Positions 8,378 through 17,274 of a stretch of DNA of 64,000 nt are shown here, one piece after another. The notes under the pieces are model-generated. The model saw nothing but the letters and a program-made list of their open reading frames with translations. It ran no database searches and was not told the origin of the DNA. How positions within the stretch are numbered: the first letter of the stretch is position 1; the number at the start of each line of letters is the position of its first letter. A program made the translations under genes and the position numbers. The stretch comes from Hymenobacter aerilatus (GTDB taxonomy: Bacteria; Bacteroidota; Bacteroidia; Cytophagales; Hymenobacteraceae), in NCBI RefSeq assembly GCF_022921095.1, contig NZ_CP095053.1, forward strand, positions 2,770,501 to 2,834,500. Direction: 5' to 3'.

Positions 8378-8651
8378 AGGTGTACAACGGCGGAGGTTAG
8401 AGTTAGCGATACAAAGGTGGGGAGGAATCCCTACATTTCTACGGTAGCAGGACGCAACGGCCAGCAAAGGGCCTACCGGCAGGCCAATATACGAGGTGGC
8501 AGACAGTTCGTCTTTTTAGTGGAATTACTATGCTATACGTACGTAGTCGCCAAGATTCGTTGGTGTATTTCTGGCTGATGTTGCGTAAACCTCTTTTCTT
8601 TACCGCCGTTCTCACACTACCTACGTTTTTTAATTCCACCATTTCCTCTTT

Positions 8652-10388
8652 ATGGCTCTCTCCCCCGACGTTCAGCAGAAAATAGATACCTGGCTTACTG
8701 GCAACTACGACGCAACTACCAAAGCCGACATTCAGCAGCTAGTAGCTACCGGCCAGGAAGATGCGCTCAACGACGCGTTCTACCGCGACCTGGAATTTGG
8801 TACCGGCGGCCTGCGCGGCGTAATGGGCGCGGGTTCTAACCGCATGAACCGCTATACACTGGGCATGGCCACGCAGGGCCTGAGCAACTATCTGCTGCGC
8901 TCGTTTGGCGGCCAAGAAATTAAAGTGGCCATTGCCCACGACTCGCGCAACAACAGCAAAGAGTTTGCGCGCATTGCGGCTGATATTTTCTCGGCCAACG
9001 GCATCACGGTGTATCTGTTCGATGCCCTACGCCCTACCCCGGAGCTGTCGTTTGCCATTCGCTACCTGGGCTGCCAGAGTGGCTGCGTTATCACGGCTTC
9101 GCACAACCCTAAAGAGTACAACGGCTTTAAGGTGTACTGGAACGACGGTGCGCAAGTGGTAGCCCCGCACGACAAAAACATCATCGAGGAAGTGCAAAAC
9201 ATCCGGTCGGTAGACGAGGTGAAGTTCCAGGCCGATGAGTCGAAAATCCAGTTGATTGGGCAGGATCTGGACGATGCCTACCTCCGGCAGGTGCAGCAAC
9301 TCAGCATCAACCCAGCCGCTATTGAGCGCCAGTCGGACCTGAAAATTGTGTTTACCCCGTTGCACGGTACGGGCATTACGCTGGTGCCGCAGGCACTGGA
9401 GCGCTTCGGCTTCCGCAACGTGCACGTAGTGCAGGAGCAGGCTACCCCCGATGGCAACTTCCCCACGGTGCAGTCGCCGAACCCCGAGGAAAAAGTGGCC
9501 ATGCAATTGGCGCTGGATCAAGCAAAAGCCCTCGATGCCGACATCGTACTAGCCACTGACCCCGACGCCGACCGCGTAGGCATGGCCGTGAAAAACGATA
9601 AAGGCGAATGGGTGCTGCTGAACGGCAACCAAACGGCTGCCCTGCTCACGCAGTACATCCTCTCGGCGCGCAAGCAAGCCGGCAAGATGACCGATCAGGA
9701 CTTCATCGTGTACACCATCGTGACTAGCGACGTGCTTGGTGACATTGCCAACCGCTACCAGGTGAAGGCCTACAACACGCTCACGGGCTTCAAGTACATT
9801 GCCGGTATCATCCGCGAGCTGGAGGGTAGGGAAACCTATATCTGCGGCGGCGAGGAAAGCTACGGCTTCATGATTGGCGACTTTGTACGCGATAAAGACG
9901 CTATATCGGCGTGCGCACTGGTGGCCGAAATGGCAGCCGTGGCCAAAGACAAAGGCCGCACGCTATACGAGGAAATGGTGCAGATGTACGCCGACTATGG
10001 CCTCTACAAAGAGCACCTGATTTCGCTGACCAAAAAGGGCCAACGCGGCGCTGAGGAAATTCAGGAAATGATGCGCGAACTGCGCGCCAATCCGCCCGCT
10101 ACCATCGCCGGCTCGCCGGTAGTGGAAATTCGGGACTACAAAACCGGTAAAATCACGGACAAGCGCACCGGCCAAACCACCGATACCGGCCTGGAAAGCA
10201 GCAACGTACTGCAATTCCTAACCGAAGACGGCAGCAAAATCTCGGCCCGTCCTAGCGGCACCGAGCCAAAAATCAAGTTCTACTTCAGCGTGAAGCAGCC
10301 GTTGAAATCAACCGTTGATTTCGAGCTGGCTGACCGCACCCTGGATCAGCGCATTCAGGCAATTATCGAGGATATGCAGTTGAAGTAG
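8652..10388 (+). CDS. Phosphoglucomutase/phosphomannomutase (alpha-D-phosphohexomutase)
   Basis: A 578-residue cytosolic enzyme interconverting hexose 1- and 6-phosphates, feeding glycogen and cell-envelope sugar synthesis. The phosphoserine loop is VITASHNPKEYNGFKVYW (Ser at about 150), the Mg-binding loop is ATDPDADRVGMAV (about residues 295-307), the sugar-binding loop is CGGEESYGF, and the phosphate-binding loop near the C-terminus is RPSGTEPKIKFYF. The length fits the PGM2/PgcA-type subgroup used by Bacteroidota and Firmicutes. A TTTT-rich upstream sequence lies ahead of ATG 8652, but no exact TAnnTTTG box. Confidence 0.92.
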   Translation: MALSPDVQQKIDTWLTGNYDATTKADIQQLVATGQEDALNDAFYRDLEFGTGGLRGVMGAGSNRMNRYTLGMATQGLSNYLLRSFGGQEIKVAIAHDSRNNSKEFARIAADIFSANGITVYLFDALRPTPELSFAIRYLGCQSGCVITASHNPKEYNGFKVYWNDGAQVVAPHDKNIIEEVQNIRSVDEVKFQADESKIQLIGQDLDDAYLRQVQQLSINPAAIERQSDLKIVFTPLHGTGITLVPQALERFGFRNVHVVQEQATPDGNFPTVQSPNPEEKVAMQLALDQAKALDADIVLATDPDADRVGMAVKNDKGEWVLLNGNQTAALLTQYILSARKQAGKMTDQDFIVYTIVTSDVLGDIANRYQVKAYNTLTGFKYIAGIIRELEGRETYICGGEESYGFMIGDFVRDKDAISACALVAEMAAVAKDKGRTLYEEMVQMYADYGLYKEHLISLTKKGQRGAEEIQEMMRELRANPPATIAGSPVVEIRDYKTGKITDKRTGQTTDTGLESSNVLQFLTEDGSKISARPSGTEPKIKFYFSVKQPLKSTVDFELADRTLDQRIQAIIEDMQLK

Positions 10389-10412
10389 GGCTAGTTTTGA
10401 TAGACCGAGAGA

Positions 10413-10520
10413 GTCTGTCATCCTGAACGCAGTGAAGGACCTTCTCACGGTAGGACGATGCTCGTAACAACGACTCGTTCTACCGTGAGAAGGTCCTTCA
10501 CTGCGTTCAGGATGACAGAC
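10413..10520. repeat. Long inverted repeat, TGTCATCCTGA family (copy 1)
   Basis: Arms of about 45 bases (left 10413-10458, right 10476-10520) are complementary with one mismatch and share GTCTGTCATCCTGAACGCAG at the outer end. It fills the gap after the phosphoglucomutase gene and would form a long hairpin in RNA from either strand. The same core recurs at 14.9, 18.7 and 19.9 kb. Confidence 0.9.
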
Positions 10521-10555
10521 TTTTCCTATCCCCTCAACAACCCAGTCCCTACCCC

Positions 10556-11830
10556 TCATATCTGCCTTCTCAGACGCAGGCTAGTAGAATACAACTCCCC
10601 GCTGGCGCGGCGCACGATAATTACTAGCTCGCGCTGGTCGCCGGAGTGTAGCAGGCGGCTGATTTGTGTGAGCGTCATGTTGCCGGTAGGTTGCATGTTA
10701 ATGATGAGCAGCTCGTCGTCGGGTTGCAGGCCGGCGGTGGCAGCAGGCGAGCCGGGTTCTACCTTCAGAATAAGGTAGCGCCGGTAGTCGTTGCCCACGG
10801 CCAGCAGCTCGATGCCGCTCATATCGTGCTCGAAGGGGTCGTGGTAGAGGGCATTGGGACGTAGCAGCAGCTGACTACGCCGGTAGTCGATGATGGTGGA
10901 GAAGCGCTTGAGCAACTCAAAGCCCAGGCCCCCGTCGCGCGGTACGGAGGCTTTCAGGCGTACTTCCTGCGCGTCGGGAAACGACGTGAGCAACGACTGC
11001 ACTTGGTAGCGCCCCAGCTGCATGCTCTTTACCCGGGCCAGGTAGCCATTAATGTTGCCACTAAGGCCCAGCCCCAGCTGCGCCCGCAGGCGATGCTCGG
11101 GTAATGGAATATTGGCCGCTGAGCCGGTTTCCAGTGACAGGGCATGGCCCGCGCCCGTGTCCAGCAGCAGCTTCAGGGGCATCGTCAGCGTATCGTTGAG
11201 CTGTACGGCGGTGGTTAAGTACATGCGGTTGGCCCGCAGCGTCAGCGGTACGCGTGCCCACCGCCGCGAGCGGGGCGTCCGGTACCGGACTGGGTCGTGG
11301 AGGTAGAGCAGCGCCGGGTCGGTGTGTACTTCCACCACAAAGCTCTGAAATACATCATACCCCAAAATGCCGTGAATGGGCATTCCTACGTAGGCCGACA
11401 AGTTGAGCACGTCTTCCGAAATGGCGAAAAACGTGAGGGCCGGGGCCACGGCACCCGGCAGCTGCACCAGTACGCTATCCACGCGGTAGGCCAGCAACGG
11501 CTGTTCCGACTCGCCGGCGCCCATCAGCCGGATTTCCTCCCCCGTGCGTAACTGCAGGAAGTTTTTCACGGCCGGATCGGTGAGAATGGAAATCCCTACC
11601 CCCGAATCGAGCAGGAAGTTATAGGGGCCCTGCCCGTTGAGGCGGGCACTCACGATAATTAGATTGCGCTGCAACAGAAAGGGTAGGCTGATGCGACGCG
11701 CCCGCGGCCGCTCGAACTGAAACGCTGGCTTTTCCTGCGCTACCAATGGCCCGGCGCTCAGCAGCAACGCCACCAGCAGCCACAAACGGCTACCCTGAAA
11801 AATCAGCGTAATTGCTTGAGAGAGGAGCAT
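10556..11830 (-). CDS. Secreted retropepsin-like aspartyl protease with C-terminal PDZ domain
   Basis: A 424-residue protein with a signal peptide (LWLLVALLLSAGPLVAQE). Two aspartyl-protease half-sites are visible: NFLLDSGVGISILT (about residue 70) and LKLLLDTGAGHALSLETG (about 220). The first has DSG and the second DTG, the catalytic Asp motif of retropepsin-like enzymes. A PDZ domain ends the protein (ILKVEPGSPAATAGLQPDDE). The layout matches the Bacteroidota 'aspartyl protease family protein' group of periplasmic or outer-membrane proteases; substrates are unknown. ATG 11830 is preferred over an upstream GTG because the signal peptide begins there. Confidence 0.8.
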   Translation of the reverse strand: MLLSQAITLIFQGSRLWLLVALLLSAGPLVAQEKPAFQFERPRARRISLPFLLQRNLIIVSARLNGQGPYNFLLDSGVGISILTDPAVKNFLQLRTGEEIRLMGAGESEQPLLAYRVDSVLVQLPGAVAPALTFFAISEDVLNLSAYVGMPIHGILGYDVFQSFVVEVHTDPALLYLHDPVRYRTPRSRRWARVPLTLRANRMYLTTAVQLNDTLTMPLKLLLDTGAGHALSLETGSAANIPLPEHRLRAQLGLGLSGNINGYLARVKSMQLGRYQVQSLLTSFPDAQEVRLKASVPRDGGLGFELLKRFSTIIDYRRSQLLLRPNALYHDPFEHDMSGIELLAVGNDYRRYLILKVEPGSPAATAGLQPDDELLIINMQPTGNMTLTQISRLLHSGDQRELVIIVRRASGELYSTSLRLRRQI

Positions 11831-11890
11831 GTGGGTGGAAAAGGGCGTCGGGTAAGATACGTAAAAAACGCACACCCTGCCACTTCGTTC

Positions 11891-12958
11891 CTACCCCGGC
11901 ATTTCCCACATCCCCTGCGGATTATAATGCAACGCTCCTTCCCGGATGTGCAGCGGCGCCGCCACATTATTGTGGTACAGCTGGCCCGTGCCCAGCCCCT
12001 GCGGAAAGCCATCCGTTACGTAGTGCCCGGCAAACTGACTGATGGCGTTCAGCCCCACATTGGATTCCAAGGCTGAGGTCAGCCACCAGCCGATGCCTAG
12101 CGGACCGGCTGCCTGCATCCATTGCAGCGTGCGTTGCAAGCCGCCCAGCAGGGTAGGCTTCAGAATAACGTAAGCCGGCCTGACTTCCGTGAGCAGCGCC
12201 GTTTCCTGACCTTCGGGCACACCAATCAGCTCCTCATCCAGCGCCACCGGCACCGGCGACTCGCGGCAGATGCGGGCCATTTCGGACCACTGCCCCGCAG
12301 CAATGGGCTGCTCGATGGAGTGAAGCGCAAACTCGCTCAGAGCCTCCAGCTTGGCCAGCGCGTTGGCGGGGGTGAAGGCGCCGTTGGCATCTACGCGTAG
12401 CGTCAGCACCTCGGGCCCGGCTACGGTCCTGATTTCGCGCAGCAGTTGCAGCTCCGTGGCAAAATCCAGGCTACCGATTTTCAGCTTCAGGCAGGTGTAG
12501 CCCTCGGCTAGCTTTTTCTGGATTTGCTCGCGCATAAAGGCCGCGTCGCCCATCCACACCAAGCCGTTGATGGGTAGGCCTACTTCGCCTCGGCTAAAGG
12601 ACGTATCGTAGAGCAGGCGCCGGCCGCCGTGTTGCAGGTCGAGCAGGGCCGTTTCGAGGGCAAAGCGCAGGGCTGGCAAGTCTTCCCCTACCCACTGGTG
12701 CGCGGCGTCGGGTAGCAAAGCTGGCAGGGCTTGGCGGTTGACCTCAGCGCACAGCGCTTGCAGGTGCGCTTCGAAGCGGGGGTCATAATCCGGGCTCAGG
12801 CCAGCCAGCGGCGCAGCTTCGCCCAGCCCTACCACGTGGGGCTGGGTGGTATCGTGCACGTGCAGGTACCAAGCCACGTGCTCGGTGAGGGCACCCCGCG
12901 AGGTGCGGGCCGGAAATTTGAAACGAAGCGGGCGACGGGAGTAGCGAAGCGTGAGCAT
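11891..12958 (-). CDS. menC: Enolase-superfamily enzyme, probable o-succinylbenzoate synthase (MenC)
   Basis: A 355-residue enzyme of the muconate-lactonizing group. An N-terminal capping domain (GLGEAAPLAGLSPDYDPRFE) leads to the barrel: LKLKIG with the catalytic Lys pair (about 160), metal ligands in LRVDANGAF, HSIEQPI and ALDEELIG, and the second catalytic Lys in ILKPTLLGG. MenC dehydrates SHCHC to o-succinylbenzoate in menaquinone synthesis; Bacteroidota use menaquinone. The alternative is a dipeptide epimerase, but the LKPTLLGG and WWLTSALESNVGL segments are closer to MenC as I recall it. No other men gene lies nearby. ATG 12958 is chosen over a GTG at 12991. Confidence 0.7.
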   Translation of the reverse strand: MLTLRYSRRPLRFKFPARTSRGALTEHVAWYLHVHDTTQPHVVGLGEAAPLAGLSPDYDPRFEAHLQALCAEVNRQALPALLPDAAHQWVGEDLPALRFALETALLDLQHGGRRLLYDTSFSRGEVGLPINGLVWMGDAAFMREQIQKKLAEGYTCLKLKIGSLDFATELQLLREIRTVAGPEVLTLRVDANGAFTPANALAKLEALSEFALHSIEQPIAAGQWSEMARICRESPVPVALDEELIGVPEGQETALLTEVRPAYVILKPTLLGGLQRTLQWMQAAGPLGIGWWLTSALESNVGLNAISQFAGHYVTDGFPQGLGTGQLYHNNVAAPLHIREGALHYNPQGMWEMPG

Positions 12959-13030
12959 AAGAAACCGACAGTAGGTGGGCCATTGGTACACAACAGCGCC
13001 GGCCGATTTCAGTTGGCCCCACTACAAAAA

Positions 13031-13059
13031 ATAAACCCCTGGCTTAGCCAGGGGTTTAT
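13031..13059. terminator. Terminator after KGG protein gene
   Basis: ATAAACCCCTGGC (13031-13043) pairs perfectly with GCCAGGGGTTTAT (13047-13059) around TTA. It sits between the two minus-strand genes, 26 bases past the stop of the KGG gene, with A/T flanks on both sides. Confidence 0.85.
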
Positions 13060-13084
13060 GCATACAATATAGACCGTTTACTGT

Positions 13085-13336
13085 CTAGCGAGTAGCTGTA
13101 GATGGACGCGTACGGCTAGCCATACCACCTTTGCGGCCGGCAGCACGGGCTTCTTCGGAGGTGAAGCGGTGGCCGCGGCCGCTGGCGTGCGAGGCTTTGC
13201 CGCCTTCGCTAGCAATACGGCGCTGCTGCTCAGGATCCATAGCGGCAAAACCACGAGGGCTCTTCGTAACCGTTTTGGTGGCCCGGCGCTGCGCCGGACG
13301 ACGCGAGGGCGAGGTTGGAGTGGCGTTGGTTTGCAT
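13085..13336 (-). CDS. KGG-motif general stress protein (YciG/GsiB-like)
   Basis: An 83-residue basic protein. After a Thr/Ser/Arg-rich start come the stress-protein repeats: KSPRGFAAMDPEQQRRIASE with GGKASHA, then HRFTSEEARAAGRKGGMAS. The paired G-G-K and R-K-G-G motifs define the KGG family, small hydrophilic proteins induced by general stress (E. coli YciG, B. subtilis GsiB). ATG 13336 begins just ahead of the repeats; the frame upstream has no support. The basic composition would allow DNA or RNA contact; that is inference. Confidence 0.8.
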   Translation of the reverse strand: MQTNATPTSPSRRPAQRRATKTVTKSPRGFAAMDPEQQRRIASEGGKASHASGRGHRFTSEEARAAGRKGGMASRTRPSTATR

Positions 13337-13605
13337 AGCGTTTAATGTGTTAGATTGGTTGGAAAAGATGAAACACAACATCTGCTACCGGCACAAACCG
13401 GCAGAGAGCTCGAAACAAGAGACGATAGAAATACTACAAAGGCACACTTTAGTCGATGCAAATCAAGGTTTATACTGAACAGTATGGTTAGTTTCCGCAG
13501 TCGATTGCGCTAAATACGGATGAGCTTCCGGGGCTTCCGCCCGCTCTATTGTCCGCCTCCACCCATTTTGTCGTACCTATTAGCCATCTGCCACCTTTGC
13601 TGCCT

Positions 13606-14910
13606 ATGTCTACTTCTGCTTCTTCCGTTTCTGTTGCCCCTACCTTTCTCTCCACCGCCAACTGGCTGACGCGCTACCAAGCCGTGCGGGAGCAGTCGGT
13701 GGCACTGTGTCGCCCGCTGCTGGCCGAGGACACGGTGGTGCAGCCTACCCTCGATGTGAGCCCGCCCAAGTGGCACCTGGCGCACATGAGCTGGTTTTTT
13801 GAAACGTTTTTGCTGCGCGAATACCTACCGGGCTACACGGTCTTCCACCCGGAGTACGCCTACCTGTTCAACTCTTATTATAATTCGCTGGGCAGCCGCG
13901 TAAACCGCGCCGACCGTGGCACTATTTCGCGCCCGCCCCTAGCCGATGTGTATGCCTACCGCGCCCACGTAGACGCGCACATGGCGCAGCTGCTGGCCCT
14001 GGCCGATACGCTACCGGCCGCCTTCGCCGAGCTATTTGAGTTGGGCTTGCAGCACGAGCAGCAGCACCAGGAGCTGTTGGCTACGGATATCAAGTACATT
14101 TTGAGCACCAGCCCGCTGGCACCGGCCTACCTACCCGCTCCCACCGACCGCGCCACGTCTGCCTCGGCCCCGGCCGCTACCTGGCTACCCGTGAACGGGG
14201 GCATGAACCGAGTAGGCTACGAGGGCACCGGCTTTTGCTTCGACAACGAACTGCCTGTGCACGACACCTACGTAGCTGATTTTGAGCTACAAAACCGACT
14301 GGTGACGAATGCTGAGTATCTGGAGTTTATCCAAGCCGGCGGCTACCAAGATTTCCGTTACTGGTTAGGCGAGGGTTGGGACCTGGTGCAGCGCGAAGGC
14401 TGGCATGCGCCCCTGTATTGGGTGGAGAAAGACGGGCAGTGGCTGCGCTTCACCCACCACGGCCTGCAACCCCTAAACCTGGCGGCACCAGTAACGCAGA
14501 TTAGCTTCTACGAGGCCGATGCCTACGCGCAGTGGGCTGGCTACCGCCTACCCACCGAGCAGGAGTGGGAAATTGCGGCCCGGCAGTTTCAGCCGAACCC
14601 GGCCGCCGGCACTTTCCTGGAAAGCGGCCTCTTCGACCCGCAGCCCCTGCCCGCCGACGCCGACCCTACGCAGTGCCACCAGCTCCTCGGCGACGCCTGG
14701 GAGTGGACCTACTCGCCCTACCATCCCTACCCTGGCTACCAGCGCGCAGCCGGCGCATTGGGTGAGTACAACGGCAAGTTTATGGTGAACCAGTTGGTAC
14801 TGCGTGGTGGCTCGTGCGCCACCCCCGAAAGCCACATCCGCCCCACCTACCGCAATTTCTTCCACGCCGACAAGCGCTGGCAGTTCACGGGTATTCGCCT
14901 GGCCCGCTGA
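13606..14910 (+). CDS. egtB: Ergothioneine sulfoxide synthase EgtB
   Basis: A 434-residue non-haem iron enzyme joining a thiol donor to trimethyl-histidine (hercynine) with oxygen. The N-terminal DinB-like half holds the three-His iron site: WHLAHMSWFFE (His60) and LQHEQQHQE (His150, His154). The C-terminal half is a formylglycine-enzyme-like fold (LPVNGGMNRVGY, WEIAARQF, GDAWEWTYSPY, LRGGSCATP). No egtA or egtC is nearby, which fits an EgtB that can use cysteine rather than gamma-glutamylcysteine, as reported for some non-actinobacterial enzymes; this is inference. ATG 13606 follows CACCTTTG, one base off the TAnnTTTG consensus. Confidence 0.92.
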   Translation: MSTSASSVSVAPTFLSTANWLTRYQAVREQSVALCRPLLAEDTVVQPTLDVSPPKWHLAHMSWFFETFLLREYLPGYTVFHPEYAYLFNSYYNSLGSRVNRADRGTISRPPLADVYAYRAHVDAHMAQLLALADTLPAAFAELFELGLQHEQQHQELLATDIKYILSTSPLAPAYLPAPTDRATSASAPAATWLPVNGGMNRVGYEGTGFCFDNELPVHDTYVADFELQNRLVTNAEYLEFIQAGGYQDFRYWLGEGWDLVQREGWHAPLYWVEKDGQWLRFTHHGLQPLNLAAPVTQISFYEADAYAQWAGYRLPTEQEWEIAARQFQPNPAAGTFLESGLFDPQPLPADADPTQCHQLLGDAWEWTYSPYHPYPGYQRAAGALGEYNGKFMVNQLVLRGGSCATPESHIRPTYRNFFHADKRWQFTGIRLAR

Positions 14911-14929
14911 ACTAGTTGGCATTCTGCTA

Positions 14930-15033
14930 ACAGCTGTCATCCTGACAAAGGAAGGACCTTATCACGTTTGAACGACCATCGTACAAACGACTTGTTCTTC
15001 CGTCATAAAGCCCTTCCTTCGTCAGGTTGACAA
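14930..15033. repeat. Decayed inverted repeat, TGTCATCCTGA family (copy 2)
   Basis: GCTGTCATCCTGACAAAGGA on the left is mirrored, with several mismatches, by TTCCTTCGTCAGGTTGACAA on the right. It is the same family as at 10413-10520 but diverged. It fills the gap between egtB and egtD, so the two genes may not share one transcript without reading through a hairpin. Confidence 0.75.
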
Positions 15034-15070
15034 CCGTACAATAAAACCTGCACCTGACACCTTTTCTTTC

Positions 15071-16063
15071 ATGCCCCACCTCTCCTCTTCTACCTCCACC
15101 GAGCCAGCGGCAACAGCCACCGACCTGGGCCAGCACGTAGTCGATGGCCTGAGTCGCACGCCCAAGATGCTGTCGTCGATGTATTTCTACGACGACGAGG
15201 GTAGCCGGCTGTTTCAGCAGATTATGGCCCTGCCGGAGTACTACCCTACCCGCACTGAGTTTGCGCTGCTGACCACGCACCAGGCCGCCATTGCCGACGC
15301 CCTGCGCCCCACGGCTGCCGATGAGCACTTTTTTCTGGTGGAGCTAGGCGCCGGCGACGGCCTAAAAACCAAAATCTTACTTCGCCATTTACTCGAGGTT
15401 GGCGCGCAGTTTACCTATGTACCGGTAGATATTTCAACGGGGGCGCTGGACGGCTTGGTGGCCAGCCTTTCGGATGAGTTGCCGGCGCTGATCGTAGAGC
15501 CCGTTACGGCCGACTACGCCGATGCGCTGACGTTGCTGGCCGCCCGGCCGGGACGCAAGGCCGTGCTGTTTCTGGGGTCCAACATCGGCAACTTCCTACC
15601 CGAGGACCGGCAAGACTTCCTGCGAAGCGTAGCCCGCCCGCTCTCCCCCGACGACCGGCTGCTCATCGGCTTCGACCTGCAAAAAGACCCGCGCCTGATT
15701 CGGGCGGCGTATGATGATACCCAAGGCGTGACGGCGGCGTTCAATTTCAACCTGCTCACGCGTCTGAACCGCGAGTTGGGTGCTGATTTCGACCTGGCAC
15801 ACTGGCAACACTACACCGACTATGACCCGCTGAGCGGGGCTGTGCGCTCGTTTCTGGTAAGCACCCGTGCCCAAACGGTGCAGTTCACGGCCCTGGACTT
15901 GCACGTAGTGTTTGCAGCTTGGGAAATGATTCATACCGAGAACTCCTACAAGTTCACCCTACCCCAGATCAAGCAGCTAGGCCGCGAGGCTGGGCTCACG
16001 CTGGTGCATTCCTTCTCCGATGCGCAGGCGTATTTCGCCGATGTAGTGCTGGCACCCCAATAG
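15071..16063 (+). CDS. egtD: L-histidine N-alpha-methyltransferase EgtD
   Basis: A 330-residue SAM-dependent enzyme that trimethylates histidine to hercynine, the first ergothioneine step. Hallmarks: LSRTPKMLSSMYFYDDEGSR (residues 28-47), LPEYYPTRTE (55-64), the SAM loop VELGAGDGLKTKILL (from 90), FLGSNIGNFLPED, and the end motif MIHTENSYKFTL. The length is close to mycobacterial EgtD (about 320). It lies 160 bases after egtB, with an inverted repeat between, and 38 bases ahead of a PLP enzyme. Confidence 0.93.
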   Translation: MPHLSSSTSTEPAATATDLGQHVVDGLSRTPKMLSSMYFYDDEGSRLFQQIMALPEYYPTRTEFALLTTHQAAIADALRPTAADEHFFLVELGAGDGLKTKILLRHLLEVGAQFTYVPVDISTGALDGLVASLSDELPALIVEPVTADYADALTLLAARPGRKAVLFLGSNIGNFLPEDRQDFLRSVARPLSPDDRLLIGFDLQKDPRLIRAAYDDTQGVTAAFNFNLLTRLNRELGADFDLAHWQHYTDYDPLSGAVRSFLVSTRAQTVQFTALDLHVVFAAWEMIHTENSYKFTLPQIKQLGREAGLTLVHSFSDAQAYFADVVLAPQ

Positions 16064-16101
16064 CTGCGGCCTGCCTGTTCACGTTCAGTCGTCTGCTGCC
16101 C

Positions 16102-17223
16102 ATGTCTGCTACGTCCTCGTCTTCTCTGCTCAGTCTGGCCTCCGGCTATGGCCCCTACCCTACCCCGGCCGTGGCGGTAGAGGCGGCTATGGCTACCCTG
16201 CGTACCAACCAGGCCCTACCCGTGCCGGCGGCCGAAGGACAGCCGGCATTGCGGGAGGCCCTGGCGGCACGTTACCAGCACCGCGGCGCCACCCACGTCA
16301 CCCCCGACCACGTGGTGGTGACGCCCGGTGGCAAAGCGGGTTTGCTCACGCTGCTACAAGCCGTGCTGCAACCCGGCGACGAAGTGCTGGTGCCCACGCC
16401 CGCGTGGTTTGGCTTTTGGGAGGTGACTAGACAAGCGGGCGGAGTGGTGCGTACGCTGCCGCTTTCTGCCGATAATAACTACGCCTTCACACCGGCGCAG
16501 CTCACGGAGGCCCTCACGCCCCGCACCCGGCTGCTGCTGCTTACCAATCCTAACAACCCCACGGGGCGCCTGTATACGCGGGCTGAGGTAGGGGCGCTGC
16601 TGGCAGTCACGCAGCAACACCCCGAGCTGCTGGTACTTTCCGACGAAATCTACGATTTGGTGCAGTTCGGCGAGAAGCCCACGCCTACCCTGCTGTCCTT
16701 CCCCGACCCACACGCGCAGCACCTGGTACTCAATGGCTTCTCGAAGTCGCTGGAGCTAGTGGGCTGGGGTGTGGGCTATTTGGTAGTACCGCCAGCGCTG
16801 GCCCGCACCTGCGCGGCTATTCAGTTTGCTACCGGTAAGTCGGTGCCTGTGCCGGCGCAGGCGGCGGCCCAAGCAGCCGTAGAAGCCGCCGATGCCATTG
16901 CGGCCGACCTGCTGGCCCAGCTGGCACCTAACCGCGCTCAGCTCCTGCACGCCTTAGCCACCCTACCCCTCGTGCCTGCCCTACCCCCACCAGCCGGTAC
17001 CTACTACGCCTTCCCCGACTTGCGCGCCTACCTGCCCGCGGCTGAGCCAGCAGAGGCAGCGAATCTGGTAGCGCATATCAAGCGCCACGGGCTGGAGGTG
17101 GTAGACGGCACCAACTGCGGCGCGCCAGGCTTTGTGCGGCTGTCGTACGCCGTGGAGCCCGAGGTGCTGACCGAAGCGCTGGGCCGGCTGCGCACGGCGC
17201 TAGCGGCGGTAGCCAGCAAGTAG
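16102..17223 (+). CDS. PLP-dependent class I aminotransferase-like enzyme beside egtBD; EgtE candidate
   Basis: A 373-residue fold-type I PLP enzyme. Motifs: VVTPGGKAGLLTLLQAVLQP (cofactor phosphate region), LTNPNNPTGRLYT, LVLSDEIYDLVQF (Asp for the pyridine N), and LNGFSKSLELVGWGVGYLVV with the Schiff-base Lys. The fold matches aspartate/aromatic aminotransferases. Being 38 bases after egtD, it could supply the C-S lyase step that turns hercynylcysteine sulfoxide into ergothioneine, which EgtE performs in mycobacteria. However, EgtE belongs to a different aminotransferase class, so this would be a non-homologous replacement. A plain aminotransferase acting on amino acids is the default reading. 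Start: ATG 16102, since the longer frame overlaps egtD. Confidence 0.75.
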   Translation: MSATSSSSLLSLASGYGPYPTPAVAVEAAMATLRTNQALPVPAAEGQPALREALAARYQHRGATHVTPDHVVVTPGGKAGLLTLLQAVLQPGDEVLVPTPAWFGFWEVTRQAGGVVRTLPLSADNNYAFTPAQLTEALTPRTRLLLLTNPNNPTGRLYTRAEVGALLAVTQQHPELLVLSDEIYDLVQFGEKPTPTLLSFPDPHAQHLVLNGFSKSLELVGWGVGYLVVPPALARTCAAIQFATGKSVPVPAQAAAQAAVEAADAIAADLLAQLAPNRAQLLHALATLPLVPALPPPAGTYYAFPDLRAYLPAAEPAEAANLVAHIKRHGLEVVDGTNCGAPGFVRLSYAVEPEVLTEALGRLRTALAAVASK

Positions 17224-17243
17224 CTACTCCCTGCGCATTACGC

Positions 17244-17251
17244 TACCTTTG
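17244..17251 (+). promoter_or_regulatory. TAnnTTTG box ahead of MATE gene
   Basis: TACCTTTG at 17244-17251 lies 23 bases before the ATG at 17275. No clear -33 TTG is seen at the 19-base spacing. It suggests that the MATE gene can be transcribed separately from egtD and the PLP gene. Confidence 0.45.
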
Positions 17252-17274
17252 CCGGCTCATTTGTCTGCTTTGTC

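Noticed and set aside
10308..10559. Open frames within the TGTCATCCTGA repeats (for example one reading CHPERSEGPSH)
   Set aside because: These are translations of the palindromic repeat itself, a familiar annotation artefact, not genes.
15919..16101. N-terminal extension of the PLP enzyme into the egtD gene
   Set aside because: The extra residues lie in a different frame of egtD and have no aminotransferase character; ATG 16102 fits the domain start.
16102..17223. Firm annotation of the PLP enzyme as EgtE
   Set aside because: It belongs to the class I aminotransferase group, whereas characterised EgtE enzymes do not; only its position supports the role.
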